Source: Chryseobacterium phosphatilyticum
GTDB lineage: Bacteria; Bacteroidota; Bacteroidia; Flavobacteriales; Weeksellaceae
Length of the DNA stretch: 64,000 bases
Reading direction: 5' to 3'
Assembly (NCBI RefSeq): GCF_002899825.2
Contig: NZ_PPED02000001.1
Coordinates: 806,001-870,000, forward strand
Position 1 is the first letter of the stretch, and every line of letters begins with the position of its first letter. Made by a program: the position numbers and the translations under genes. The notes below the pieces were generated by a model. The model did no database searches. It was not told the DNA's origin and saw only the letters and a list, made by a program, of their open reading frames with translations. Positions 44,848-52,046 of this stretch are shown here, in pieces.

Positions 44848-44862
44848 TGGCACGAATTTCGC
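44848..44862 (+). promoter_or_regulatory. Candidate sigma-54 promoter of cyanophycinase
   Basis: TGGCACG-AATT-TCGC has the -24 GG and -12 GC separated by exactly 10 bases and a perfect TGGCACG box. Only the second base of TTGC differs. The expected start of transcription (near 44874) leaves a leader of about 22 bases to the ATG at 44896. This would place polymer breakdown under RpoN control. Confidence 0.5.
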
Positions 44863-44895
44863 CAAATAATGTTAATTATTTTTTAATTTTGTACC

Positions 44896-45786
44896 ATGAC
44901 GAAACCTGTTGGAAAATTAATTGTTATCGGAGGCGCTGTAAACAAAGGAAGTTTTGCTGAAAACGACTATGATCAGAATATTGAAAAGAATCTTAACTTT
45001 TTTGAACGAGGGATCTTGCGAAAGATTATCAATGAATCAAAGCACAAGGAAGATTCCGTCATAGAGATCGTAACTACTGCTTCTCAGATTCCACAAATCG
45101 TAGGCTCCGAGTACAAGAAGGCATTTGAATTTTTAGGAGCTAAGAATGTGAACGTTCTGGACATCCACAACCGTGAAGAAGCTAACTCTGATGCAATAGT
45201 AGCCAGAGCAAACGCAGCAGATGTCATGATGTTTACCGGTGGGGATCAGTTACGACTTACCTCTATACTTGGAGGAACCAGATTCCACGATACAATTTTA
45301 TTAAAATACCAGGAACAGGATTTTATTTATTCAGGAACTTCTGCAGGAGCTGCCGCAGCTTCTGAAAATATGATTTATCAGGGAAGTAGTTCTGAGGCTC
45401 TATTAAAAGGAGAAATCAAAACCACACAGGGATTAGGTTTAATAGATAATGTGATTATTGATACGCATTTTGTACAACGAGGCAGAATCGGTCGTCTTTT
45501 TCAGGCTGTAGTTAATAATCCGAGAACCCTGGGAATAGGGCTTGGGGAAGATACCGGACTTTTCATTCATAATGAGGTGATGACTGCGGTTGGCTCAGGC
45601 CTTGTCATTCTGGTGGACGGAAGATTTATTAAGGATACCAATCTTACAAATATCAACCTTGGGGAGCCTATTTCTATTGACAATCTCACCGTACATGTGA
45701 TGTCGATGAATGATCATTATGATCTGACAACAAAAGACCTTACAATCGAAAATTCACAATTTAATCCAATTCCACAGGATAAATAA
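44896..45786 (+). CDS. cphB: Cyanophycinase
   Basis: This 296-residue serine peptidase of family S51 cleaves cyanophycin to beta-Asp-Arg dipeptides. Visible are KLIVIGGAVNKG at the start, MMFTGGDQLRLTSILGGT, the nucleophile elbow SGTSAGAAAAS (S149), IDTHFVQRGRIGRL and GIGLGEDTGLFI. It is cytoplasmic (no signal), so it acts on an intracellular store. It is divergent from cphA, and an isoaspartyl peptidase gene lies 243 bases downstream. Confidence 0.95.
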   Translation: MTKPVGKLIVIGGAVNKGSFAENDYDQNIEKNLNFFERGILRKIINESKHKEDSVIEIVTTASQIPQIVGSEYKKAFEFLGAKNVNVLDIHNREEANSDAIVARANAADVMMFTGGDQLRLTSILGGTRFHDTILLKYQEQDFIYSGTSAGAAAASENMIYQGSSSEALLKGEIKTTQGLGLIDNVIIDTHFVQRGRIGRLFQAVVNNPRTLGIGLGEDTGLFIHNEVMTAVGSGLVILVDGRFIKDTNLTNINLGEPISIDNLTVHVMSMNDHYDLTTKDLTIENSQFNPIPQDK

Positions 45787-45787
45787 T

Positions 45788-45845
45788 GCGGGTTATGGGG
45801 TTTTGGGATACGAGATATTGAGATTCGGGGTTCGGGATGCGACGT
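45788..45845. repeat. Degenerate short-period tract (GGGATACGAG/GGTTCGGGATGCG)
   Basis: G-rich units of about 7 bases (GGTTATGG, GGTTTTGG, GATACGAG, GATTCGG, GGTTCGG, GATGCGA) follow the cyanophycinase stop. A short related piece (AACTCCGGAACACGAAACC) precedes the next gene at about 46003-46020. It resembles the other heptamer tracts of the window read on the opposite strand. Confidence 0.4.
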
Positions 45846-46029
45846 TTTACGGATAACTGAGATCGCTTCTCAAAATATCATTGAAAATGAAATTACGAAC
45901 TACGAAACTCTTATTATTCAGACTTCAGGATATCAATAAAATTCTTATCTTTTCTTCCTATTAATAACCGGTAATCGTATTATTGACTTTAATAAACACA
46001 GAACTCCGGAACACGAAACCATATCTATT

Positions 46030-46872
46030 ATGAAAATCATCATCCACGGCGGTTTTTTCTCTGAAAGCGATCAAAGCCATGAAGTAAAGACTGCAAAACA
46101 AAACTCTTTAAAGGAAATTGCCAAAAAAGCTTTTGAATATCTTCAAACCCATTCTGCATTTGATACGGTCGCTTATGCTGTTTCTCTTTTGGAGGATGAT
46201 CCACTATATAATGCAGGTATTGGCTCGCAGATTCAAAGTGATGGTGTCATTCGGATGAGTGCTGCCATTATGAATGGGGAAACACAAAAATTAAGCGGAG
46301 TGATCAACATACAGGAGGTAAAGAACCCAATTTTTGTAGCCAAAGCTCTGATCAATGAAGATGACAGAGTTCTTGGAGGAAATGGGGCTAAAAATTATGC
46401 AACAGAACACGGCTTTGAAAATTTTTCTACAGAAATCCCACAAAGAAGAAGAGAATATGAAGAGAAACTAAATAATGGAGGAAAAGGAACAGTAGGTTGT
46501 GTAGCGATAGACAAAGAAGGAAAATTAGCCGTTGCAACTTCTACCGGGGGAAAAGGCTTTGAAATTCCCGGAAGAATATCAGATTCTGCCACTGTAGCCG
46601 GAAATTACGCCAATGCATTTTGCGCAGTAAGCTGCACAGGTGTAGGTGAAGATATCGTCAGTAATGCCACTGCAACCAAAATTGTAACCCGTGTAACCGA
46701 CGGAATGAATCTTGAAGCAGCATTCAGAAAAACTTTCGACGAGCTCAAAGCAATCGACGGATTTGCCGGAGCTATCGCCATCGATAAAGAAGGCAACGTA
46801 TATCATCAGGACTCCTATCCTACTATGGTTTTTGCCAGTTTTGATGGAAATACATTTGATGTATTCTCTTAA
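46030..46872 (+). CDS. iaaA: Isoaspartyl peptidase/L-asparaginase (plant-type)
   Basis: This 280-residue Ntn-hydrolase self-cleaves before the catalytic Thr (T154, in GGKGTVGCVAID). It then hydrolyses beta-aspartyl dipeptides and asparagine. Other visible parts are IIIHGGFF at the start, DPLYNAGIGSQIQSDGVIRMSAAIM, and TGVGEDIVSNATATKIV. It is slightly short compared with the usual 300-320 and lacks a signal peptide, so it is cytoplasmic. The beta-Asp-Arg released by cyanophycinase is the obvious substrate and would give Asp and Arg. Confidence 0.93.
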   Translation: MKIIIHGGFFSESDQSHEVKTAKQNSLKEIAKKAFEYLQTHSAFDTVAYAVSLLEDDPLYNAGIGSQIQSDGVIRMSAAIMNGETQKLSGVINIQEVKNPIFVAKALINEDDRVLGGNGAKNYATEHGFENFSTEIPQRRREYEEKLNNGGKGTVGCVAIDKEGKLAVATSTGGKGFEIPGRISDSATVAGNYANAFCAVSCTGVGEDIVSNATATKIVTRVTDGMNLEAAFRKTFDELKAIDGFAGAIAIDKEGNVYHQDSYPTMVFASFDGNTFDVFS

Positions 46873-46906
46873 TTTTAACATTTATTTATAATTCTACTTA
46901 ATTTTT

Positions 46907-46921
46907 TGGCACGCATTTTAC
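46907..46921 (+). promoter_or_regulatory. Candidate sigma-54 promoter of the YtxH-like gene
   Basis: TTGGCACG-CATT-TTAC has a perfect -24 box and the correct 10-base spacing to the -12 doublet, which reads AC instead of GC. The transcription start would be near 46933 and the leader about 40 bases. Confidence 0.45.
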
Positions 46922-46971
46922 ATAAGTATTAATAACAAGTTTTAATATTAATATTTAAAAAAATAGAAATC

Positions 46972-47208
46972 ATGGGAAACAAAACAAAAGGTTTATTAGC
47001 TTTACTAGGTTTAGGTGCTGTAGCTTATTGGAAATATAAAAATTCATCTCCTGAAGACCAACAAGCTGTAAAAGATAAAATCAATACAGCAAAAGATAAT
47101 CTGAACAAATGGGGAAACGACCTTAAGAGCAAAGCCAATGATGTTGCTTCTCAGGTTCAAAATAAAGTAGACGAAGCTAAAACTAAAGCTGAGGATTCTT
47201 TAAACTAA
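46972..47208 (+). CDS. YtxH-like small membrane/stress protein, 78 aa
   Basis: An N-terminal glycine-rich hydrophobic stretch (GLLALLGLGAVAYWKYK, about 7-23) is followed by a long charged amphipathic helix rich in Lys, Asp and Ala (DKINTAKDNLNKWGNDLKSKANDVA), resembling YtxH/apolipoprotein-like proteins. Such proteins are often induced in stationary phase or stress. A sigma-54-like promoter precedes it and a strong terminator follows, so it is monocistronic. The molecular function is unknown. Confidence 0.8.
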   Translation: MGNKTKGLLALLGLGAVAYWKYKNSSPEDQQAVKDKINTAKDNLNKWGNDLKSKANDVASQVQNKVDEAKTKAEDSLN

Positions 47209-47243
47209 AAACAGACAGTAGTTTTTTTAACATTCATATATGG

Positions 47244-47279
47244 AAAAAGTCATCACAATTATCGTGATGACTTTTTTTT
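47244..47279. terminator. Terminator between the YtxH-like and methyltransferase genes
   Basis: A perfect 13-bp stem (AAAAAGTCATCAC / GTGATGACTTTTT), loop AATTATC, is followed by more T on the plus strand. It lies between convergent genes and should work in both directions. Confidence 0.85.
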
Positions 47280-47297
47280 ATTTTAAGTTTGTATACA

Positions 47298-48089
47298 TTA
47301 TTTTTTCTGTGCTACAAAAGCATATACCAATGGGATTTTATTTCCAAACTGAGGAATTCTCCATTTTCCTTTTTCAAATTCCTCAACATGTCTAAAACAA
47401 GGATATGGTGACCAGTCAAATTCCTGAAAAGTATCCAGTGTCATATCTTTTTTAATAAGATTATCCAAAACTTCAGCAAGAGAGTGATTCCACATTACAT
47501 ACTCCTGCACAATTGAGGCAGACTGATCTGCGTAAGTACCTTCATACGTTTCTACAATAGGCTTTTCATTAAAATAATTGTAGGCAACTCTGGTAAAGTC
47601 GTCATCAAACATCCAAACCACAGGATGAAATTCCGCCATGATAAACTTACCGTTGGGTTGCAAAAAATGGCTGATAACCTCTGCCCATCTCCCAAGGTCC
47701 GGGAGCCAGCCAATGGTTCCATAACTGGTATAAACGATATCAAACTTTTGATCTAAAACATTGGGAAGATTATAGACATCCGTACAGATAAACTGAGTAT
47801 CTGTACCGCATTTCAGGGCCAGATCTCTTCCTGCTTCAATCGCTTTATCTGATAAGTCAATTCCTGTCACTTGTGCACCCATTCTTGAAAGTGAAATGGA
47901 ATCCTGTCCAAAATGACACTGCAGGTGCAAAATACTCTTTCCCTTGATATCTCCAAGAAGCTCCAGTTCTATTGAATTAAGTGAACTTCTACCATTTAAA
48001 AATTCATCTAAAAAGTAAAAATCAGACTTCAAATGTGGGTCTACTTTTGCATTCCAGGACTTTTTATTAATATCTAAGTAATTTTCCAT
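47298..48089 (-). CDS. SAM-dependent methyltransferase (class I)
   Basis: These 263 residues form a Rossmann methyltransferase of the UbiE/COQ5-like type: SAM motif I GKSILHLQCHFGQDSISLS (the usual GxGxG is replaced by QCHFGQ), motif II VTGIDLSDKAIEAG and FDIVYTSYGTIGWLPDLGRWA. It is cytoplasmic. The substrate cannot be told. The broken membrane-protein gene begins 17 bases upstream, probably in the same leftward transcript. Confidence 0.88.
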   Translation of the reverse strand: MENYLDINKKSWNAKVDPHLKSDFYFLDEFLNGRSSLNSIELELLGDIKGKSILHLQCHFGQDSISLSRMGAQVTGIDLSDKAIEAGRDLALKCGTDTQFICTDVYNLPNVLDQKFDIVYTSYGTIGWLPDLGRWAEVISHFLQPNGKFIMAEFHPVVWMFDDDFTRVAYNYFNEKPIVETYEGTYADQSASIVQEYVMWNHSLAEVLDNLIKKDMTLDTFQEFDWSPYPCFRHVEEFEKGKWRIPQFGNKIPLVYAFVAQKK

Positions 48090-48106
48090 ATTTTTTGGTT
48101 ATTTGT

Positions 48107-48295
48107 CTACCTCATCCATCCTTGAATGATATAGTTTTTTGTTATTAATTTTCTATCAGGCTTATTTAAATTATCAGGTTTAAACCATACCTCTACTTTT
48201 CCTCCATAAAATTGTCCCCAGTCCCCTTCATAAATTGTAAAATCATCTTTCAGCTCAAATCTTTTTAACTCATCAGTCGTATTTTCTATAGGCAT
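48107..48295 (-). pseudogene. C-terminal fragment of a broken membrane-protein gene
   Basis: This 62-codon frame encodes FELKDDFTIYEGDWGQFYGGKVEVWFKPD and ends ...NYIIQGWMR. I recognise it as the C-terminal part of a larger, uncharacterised Bacteroidetes membrane-anchored protein. Going upstream in the same frame, before its first Met, sense codons continue (ILSQKSIRTKSE), which should follow the FEV of the middle fragment. A single missing base near 48336-48340 explains the break. Confidence 0.65.
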
Positions 48296-48552
48296 TTCAC
48301 TTTTTGTTCTAATACTTTTTTGAGATAATATTTTATTACTTCAAATATTTTTAAATAAACTTTGCCTTTTTCAATCTTATTTAGAAACAAATCATATTTA
48401 TACATGCCAGGTTGAAGATAATCATAGAGCACAAAATCCTGTTTATCTGAGCTTGCTCGTCCTCTATCATCAATAAGCTTCAGAGGTTTTTCAAATTTAA
48501 TATTTTTAGGGATTTCTAATCCTTCAGCAAAGAAATCATAGGGATAAAACAT
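48286..48552 (-). pseudogene. Middle fragment of the broken membrane-protein gene
   Basis: This 88-codon frame (FYPYDFFAEGLEIPKNIKFEKP, then LQPGMYKYDLFLNKIEKGKVYLKIFEV) overlaps the C-terminal fragment by 10 bases in another frame. Upstream of its Met the frame stays open and encodes a membrane helix (NIAVFFAGVLAIIVYGYFSF) without a start codon. The fragment therefore once continued from the frame at 48588..48818. Confidence 0.65.
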
Positions 48553-48587
48553 GAGAAAAAAAGAGAAATAGCCATATACAATGATTG

Positions 48588-48818
48588 CTAATACTCCAGC
48601 AAAAAAAACTGCAATATTCCATTTGAATAATCCTTTCTTATCATTCTAATACATCCCAAAACAAGAGCAACTGAAAGAAAAAGAAAAGGAAGAAAACAAG
48701 ATATATAAAAAATGTATTTACTTTGAATAGAAAATCCAAAAAAGCAAAGGATTGTGACAACACTACAAGCTATGATTGCATAATACCACTTTGCGTTTAA
48801 AATTTTGAATATTCCCAT
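48588..48818 (-). pseudogene. N-terminal fragment of the broken membrane-protein gene
   Basis: This 76-codon frame has two membrane helices (about 12-30 and 34-56) and reaches IRMIRK. It then runs into an unrelated tail (DYSNGILQFFLLEY) where one base seems to be missing in an A-run near 48634-48638. Restoring that base joins it to GLFKWNIAVFF... of the middle fragment. The whole ancestral gene would span 48107..48818 and code for about 237 residues with three membrane helices and a soluble C-terminal domain. Confidence 0.6.
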
Positions 48819-48820
48819 TA

Positions 48821-49354
48821 TTACTGATCCAGTAGTTTTCTTTTCTGACTCAAAAATTCTTCTTCACTTAAAACTCCATTGTCCTTTAATCTACCCAGCT
48901 GTTCCAACTGATCTAAAATAGTCGGTTCAGATTTCTTCTCAAAATATCCTTCAGGATGAGACATGAAATCTCTTACTTTTTCGCAAAATAATTCAGCATC
49001 ATATTTCCCCACTCCATCGATCTCAAGAATATTATCTGCGATATGAATATCTATAGAGGCAAGCATTAACGCTGTTTCATATTGTATAGAACTTACCTTA
49101 TTGTACGAGAAATCTTCCATTTTTAATCCGTACAGGAATTCTTTATCCACAAAAATGATCCTTCTGTCTGTGGCTACCAGGATAATATGATGTTTTGTTA
49201 CTTTATTTCTGCCTTCAACAAGATAAACAATTCGTTCATCTTCTGAAAGGATATCCGGCAGTTCATGAATTTCTTTTCTGGCAAAAATGGTAGGGTTGAT
49301 TCCCAGCCGGTCGAGTTCTTCTCTTATTTCGTCAAGTCTTGATTTTTCACTCAT
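48821..49354 (-). CDS. Bacterial PH-like domain protein with C-terminal SHOCT
   Basis: These 177 residues have an N-terminal helix (LDEIREELDRLGINPTIFA), a bacterial PH-like domain (about 28-130: LSEDERIVYLVEG, HHIILVATDRRIIFVDK) and a C-terminal SHOCT helix pair (about 145-176, ILDQLEQLGRLKDNGVLSEEEFLSQKRKLL). SHOCT segments usually mediate oligomerisation or bring a partner to membranes. It shares this layout with the proteins at 50080 and 50933 but lacks their zinc ribbon. It lies two bases upstream of the broken membrane gene. Confidence 0.8.
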   Translation of the reverse strand: MSEKSRLDEIREELDRLGINPTIFARKEIHELPDILSEDERIVYLVEGRNKVTKHHIILVATDRRIIFVDKEFLYGLKMEDFSYNKVSSIQYETALMLASIDIHIADNILEIDGVGKYDAELFCEKVRDFMSHPEGYFEKKSEPTILDQLEQLGRLKDNGVLSEEEFLSQKRKLLDQ

Positions 49355-49419
49355 GCTAGTAGTTTATGAGCCGAAATTACTATTTCTTGACCATAAAGTA
49401 ATTAATTTCAGTAAAAATA

Positions 49420-50061
49420 TTAATTTTCTGAAGGGATCACGATTGAAGTATGTAAGCAATACACTTTCCAACCTAATGTTTCATACAAGAATTTCCCTTC
49501 TTCTGTAGCCACCAAAAGATTATTAGAAAATCCCTTTGATAAAGCTATTTTCTCCAGTTCTTTCAATAAAAAAGAGGCCAGCCCTTTCCTTTGATGAGGT
49601 ATTTCGGTAATTATTCTATCATAAACAGCAACATCATCTATCAATGAAACACGACCTATGGAAGCCTGTTCGCCATTTTCAGCTACAATCTTTACAACAA
49701 ATGTTATATTGTATTCAGAAAATTCTAAATGATATCCTTCTGCCAGACTGGTCTCCGGGAACTTCATCGGATGAAAGCAAGTCATTAAATATCCTTGTGG
49801 CTGCAGTTCCCATTTTTCAGGAATATTCTCTATAAACTGATCAGGGGATGTACTTACCTTCAGATAAACCCATGGTTCATCAATTTCTTGAGCAAGTTGA
49901 AAAAAGTCCTCATTAAGTTCAGGAAAAACATAACGTTCTTTTTGTTTTTCATCCCCGACGAAGACCTTAAATCCGGACTTATACTGAACAGGAAAAGGTA
50001 CTTCTCGTGATAGGCACCACCCTTTAAGCCAGTTTTCAACTATTTCTGCTTTATCTTTCAT
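49420..50061 (-). CDS. GNAT family N-acetyltransferase
   Basis: The acetyl-CoA-binding GNAT core occupies about residues 120-213 of this 213-residue protein: IGRVSLIDDVAVYDRIITEIPHQRKGLASFLLKELEKIALSKGF (motif A, Q/RxxGxG/A as QRKGLA), ending LYETLGWKVY. The N-terminal half is the diverged first GNAT-like half. The acceptor is unknown. It is interposed between two SHOCT genes and 19 bases downstream of one of them, so it is in the same leftward run. Confidence 0.85.
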   Translation of the reverse strand: MKDKAEIVENWLKGWCLSREVPFPVQYKSGFKVFVGDEKQKERYVFPELNEDFFQLAQEIDEPWVYLKVSTSPDQFIENIPEKWELQPQGYLMTCFHPMKFPETSLAEGYHLEFSEYNITFVVKIVAENGEQASIGRVSLIDDVAVYDRIITEIPHQRKGLASFLLKELEKIALSKGFSNNLLVATEEGKFLYETLGWKVYCLHTSIVIPSEN

Positions 50062-50079
50062 GATTAGGTGTTAAAAGTT

Positions 50080-50922
50080 TTATTTTAATTGTTCCAGCAA
50101 TTTTCTCTTTTGTTCTGTAAATTCTGCATCAGTAAGAATACCGTTTTCCCTCAGTTTACCCAATTTTTCCAGTTGTTCAAAAATAATACCGGACGAAATT
50201 TCTGATTCAGGATTGGCTAATTGTTTAAGGTTTTGTACCTGATGATTATTATAAAGATCTTTAATCTGGCCATAAAATTTCTCCGCATCTTCTTTATCCA
50301 TATAGCATTCAAATTCAACAGTCCTTTCCTCCAAATGTAGTTTAATAATGGGTGATCTTGGATGAGTTACAAAGCTTACCTCTTTGATTGTTTTATTGGG
50401 GAAATCGTGGATCTTTGCTGCTCCAAACATGGATTTTGAAACGGAAATAATTCTTAAAGGAGTTGCTACCAATACTCCTGCGTCCAGTGTATTATTGAAC
50501 TGAGCATCGGTAATAGCAATTATTTTTTCGTCTTCAGAAATCAGGTAAGGAAGTTCTTTAATTTCTCCTTTGGTAAATGTGGAAAGGTTAGCATTTAATG
50601 TTTCAAGTTCATACTTAATCTTTCTTTTTCTACGCTTATATTCTTCCTTTGAAATAGCAGACAACTCTGGTTCTCTTGTAATGGGAAGATTTTGCTCCGG
50701 TTTTAAAACTGCCTGAACAGGCTCTGTTTTGCCTGTGTCTAAAAAGTTTTTAATATCATCTACACTGAAATTATGAAGATTATACAAGAGCTCCTGATTT
50801 GCAGTACTTGCTTTATCCAGACATTTATTGCACAAAACGGTATTATCTGCCAGTTTATTCTCTCCCAAAAGCGTATCCATAGACGTTAACGCTTTGCCAC
50901 ACAACGAACAATTATTATTCAT
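50080..50922 (-). CDS. Zinc-ribbon / PH-like / SHOCT protein, 280 aa
   Basis: The N-terminal CxxC...CxxC ribbon (CSLCGKALTSMDTLLG...LCNKCLD, about 5-38, DUF4428-like) is followed by a linker, a basic helix (EEYKRRKRKIKYELETLNANLSTF), a bacterial PH-like domain (about 120-230, LISEDEKIIAITDAQFN, VLVATPLRIISVSKSMF) and a C-terminal SHOCT (IFEQLEKLGKLRENGILTDAEFTEQKRKLLEQL). It is a close paralogue of the next gene upstream (50933). The domain layout suggests an intracellular scaffold or membrane-associated protein; no enzymatic motif. Confidence 0.82.
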   Translation of the reverse strand: MNNNCSLCGKALTSMDTLLGENKLADNTVLCNKCLDKASTANQELLYNLHNFSVDDIKNFLDTGKTEPVQAVLKPEQNLPITREPELSAISKEEYKRRKRKIKYELETLNANLSTFTKGEIKELPYLISEDEKIIAITDAQFNNTLDAGVLVATPLRIISVSKSMFGAAKIHDFPNKTIKEVSFVTHPRSPIIKLHLEERTVEFECYMDKEDAEKFYGQIKDLYNNHQVQNLKQLANPESEISSGIIFEQLEKLGKLRENGILTDAEFTEQKRKLLEQLK

Positions 50923-50932
50923 TCTTTAAATT

Positions 50933-51778
50933 TTACAATTTATCAAGCAGTTTTTTCTTCTGCTCTGTAAACTCTTCTTCCGTTAAAATTCCTGTTTCTT
51001 TCAACTTTCCTAATTTTTCCAACTGCTCAAAAATAGTTCCCGGAGCTTCTTTACTGGTATGATATACCTCTTCCTGCACTAAACCTGAAATATTTTGCTG
51101 AAATGCCTGTAAATTCTCAGTGTGTGGTTTTTGGTAGGTTTGAGGATATTGAGTATTTCCGTTGACAACATTAGAAAATGTTCTTCCATCATTTTTATTA
51201 TGTAACTTAAATTCTGCAGAAGCTCCTTTGATATTAACCTGCAAAATAGAATACAGTAAGTTTTCAGTATGCTCAATAGAAATAATTTCACGAATAGGAA
51301 ATTCGTTTCGAACGACTCCACCCAAAATCTTTTTATCTATAAACACAACTCTCCATGGGGTTGCAAAGATAATTCCTTCCCGGTTATTGTGGAGATATAT
51401 ACATTCGGCAATGGCCAGAAGATTCTCATTTTTATCAAGTATAGTATCCAGCATATTGACTTCTTCATTTGCAAGCACACTCAGTCTCGCATTAAGTGCT
51501 ACTATCTGATCCTTGATCTCGTCAAGTCTTGTTGGTGCATTATATTCATAGACCGCTCCTGAGTTTTGTGAACCTGAATCGATCTTGCTCTTTAGAAACA
51601 TTCCTGTTATCTCTGCAAAATAATACTGATCCAGCGTATTGATAAGGTCTCTATTGATAGTGATAGCTTTGGTAAAACATCCGGCACACAAGTATCCGCC
51701 ATCTGCCAGTTTATTCTTTCCTACAAGCATATCTGTAGAAGTGAGAGGTGTCCCACATAATGCACAAATAGTATCCAT
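50933..51778 (-). CDS. Zinc-ribbon / PH-like / SHOCT protein, 281 aa
   Basis: It has the same order as its neighbour: zinc ribbon (CALCGTPLTSTDMLVGKNKLADGGYLCAGC), linker with PTRLDEIKDQIVALNARLSVLA, PH-like domain (NLLAIAECIYLHNNREGIIFATPWRVVFIDK) and C-terminal SHOCT (IFEQLEKLGKLKETGILTEEEFTEQKKKLLDKL). I start at the ATG at 51778, directly before the ribbon; an ATG 33 bases upstream would add a basic extension that its paralogue lacks. The gap to the 50080 gene is 10 bases, so the two are cotranscribed. Confidence 0.82.
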   Translation of the reverse strand: MDTICALCGTPLTSTDMLVGKNKLADGGYLCAGCFTKAITINRDLINTLDQYYFAEITGMFLKSKIDSGSQNSGAVYEYNAPTRLDEIKDQIVALNARLSVLANEEVNMLDTILDKNENLLAIAECIYLHNNREGIIFATPWRVVFIDKKILGGVVRNEFPIREIISIEHTENLLYSILQVNIKGASAEFKLHNKNDGRTFSNVVNGNTQYPQTYQKPHTENLQAFQQNISGLVQEEVYHTSKEAPGTIFEQLEKLGKLKETGILTEEEFTEQKKKLLDKL

Positions 51779-51928
51779 TTGGTTTTTATGTTTAAAAGTT
51801 TTTATTAACAAAGACTAATACACTTTGTTTCTTATGTCAGCCGAAATTACAAATTTTGATCTGATTTTTTAGTCTAAAGCATTTAAAATATTGTAATACT
51901 TCTTACTATGTGAAGTTAAGATAAACAA

Positions 51929-51968
51929 AAAAGTGATCGCAAAATCAAAGATATTTACCATCACTTTT
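51929..51968 (-). terminator. Terminator of hisS
   Basis: Reading leftwards, AAAAGTGAT (51960-51968 side) pairs with ATCACTTTT (51929-51937) and is followed by TTTGTTTATC. It lies about 80 bases after the hisS stop; the 22-base loop is long. Confidence 0.5.
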
Positions 51969-52046
51969 CTGAAATATTTATATTGAATATCAGCAGTACC
52001 CAGGACTCACAAAATAGTAATCTTTAGAAAGCACAGCTCATTACAA

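Noticed and set aside
44884-44891. TAATTTTG as a -7 element for cyanophycinase
   Set aside because: It ends four bases before the ATG, so transcription would start inside the gene; the sigma-54-like site at 44848 fits the start codon better.
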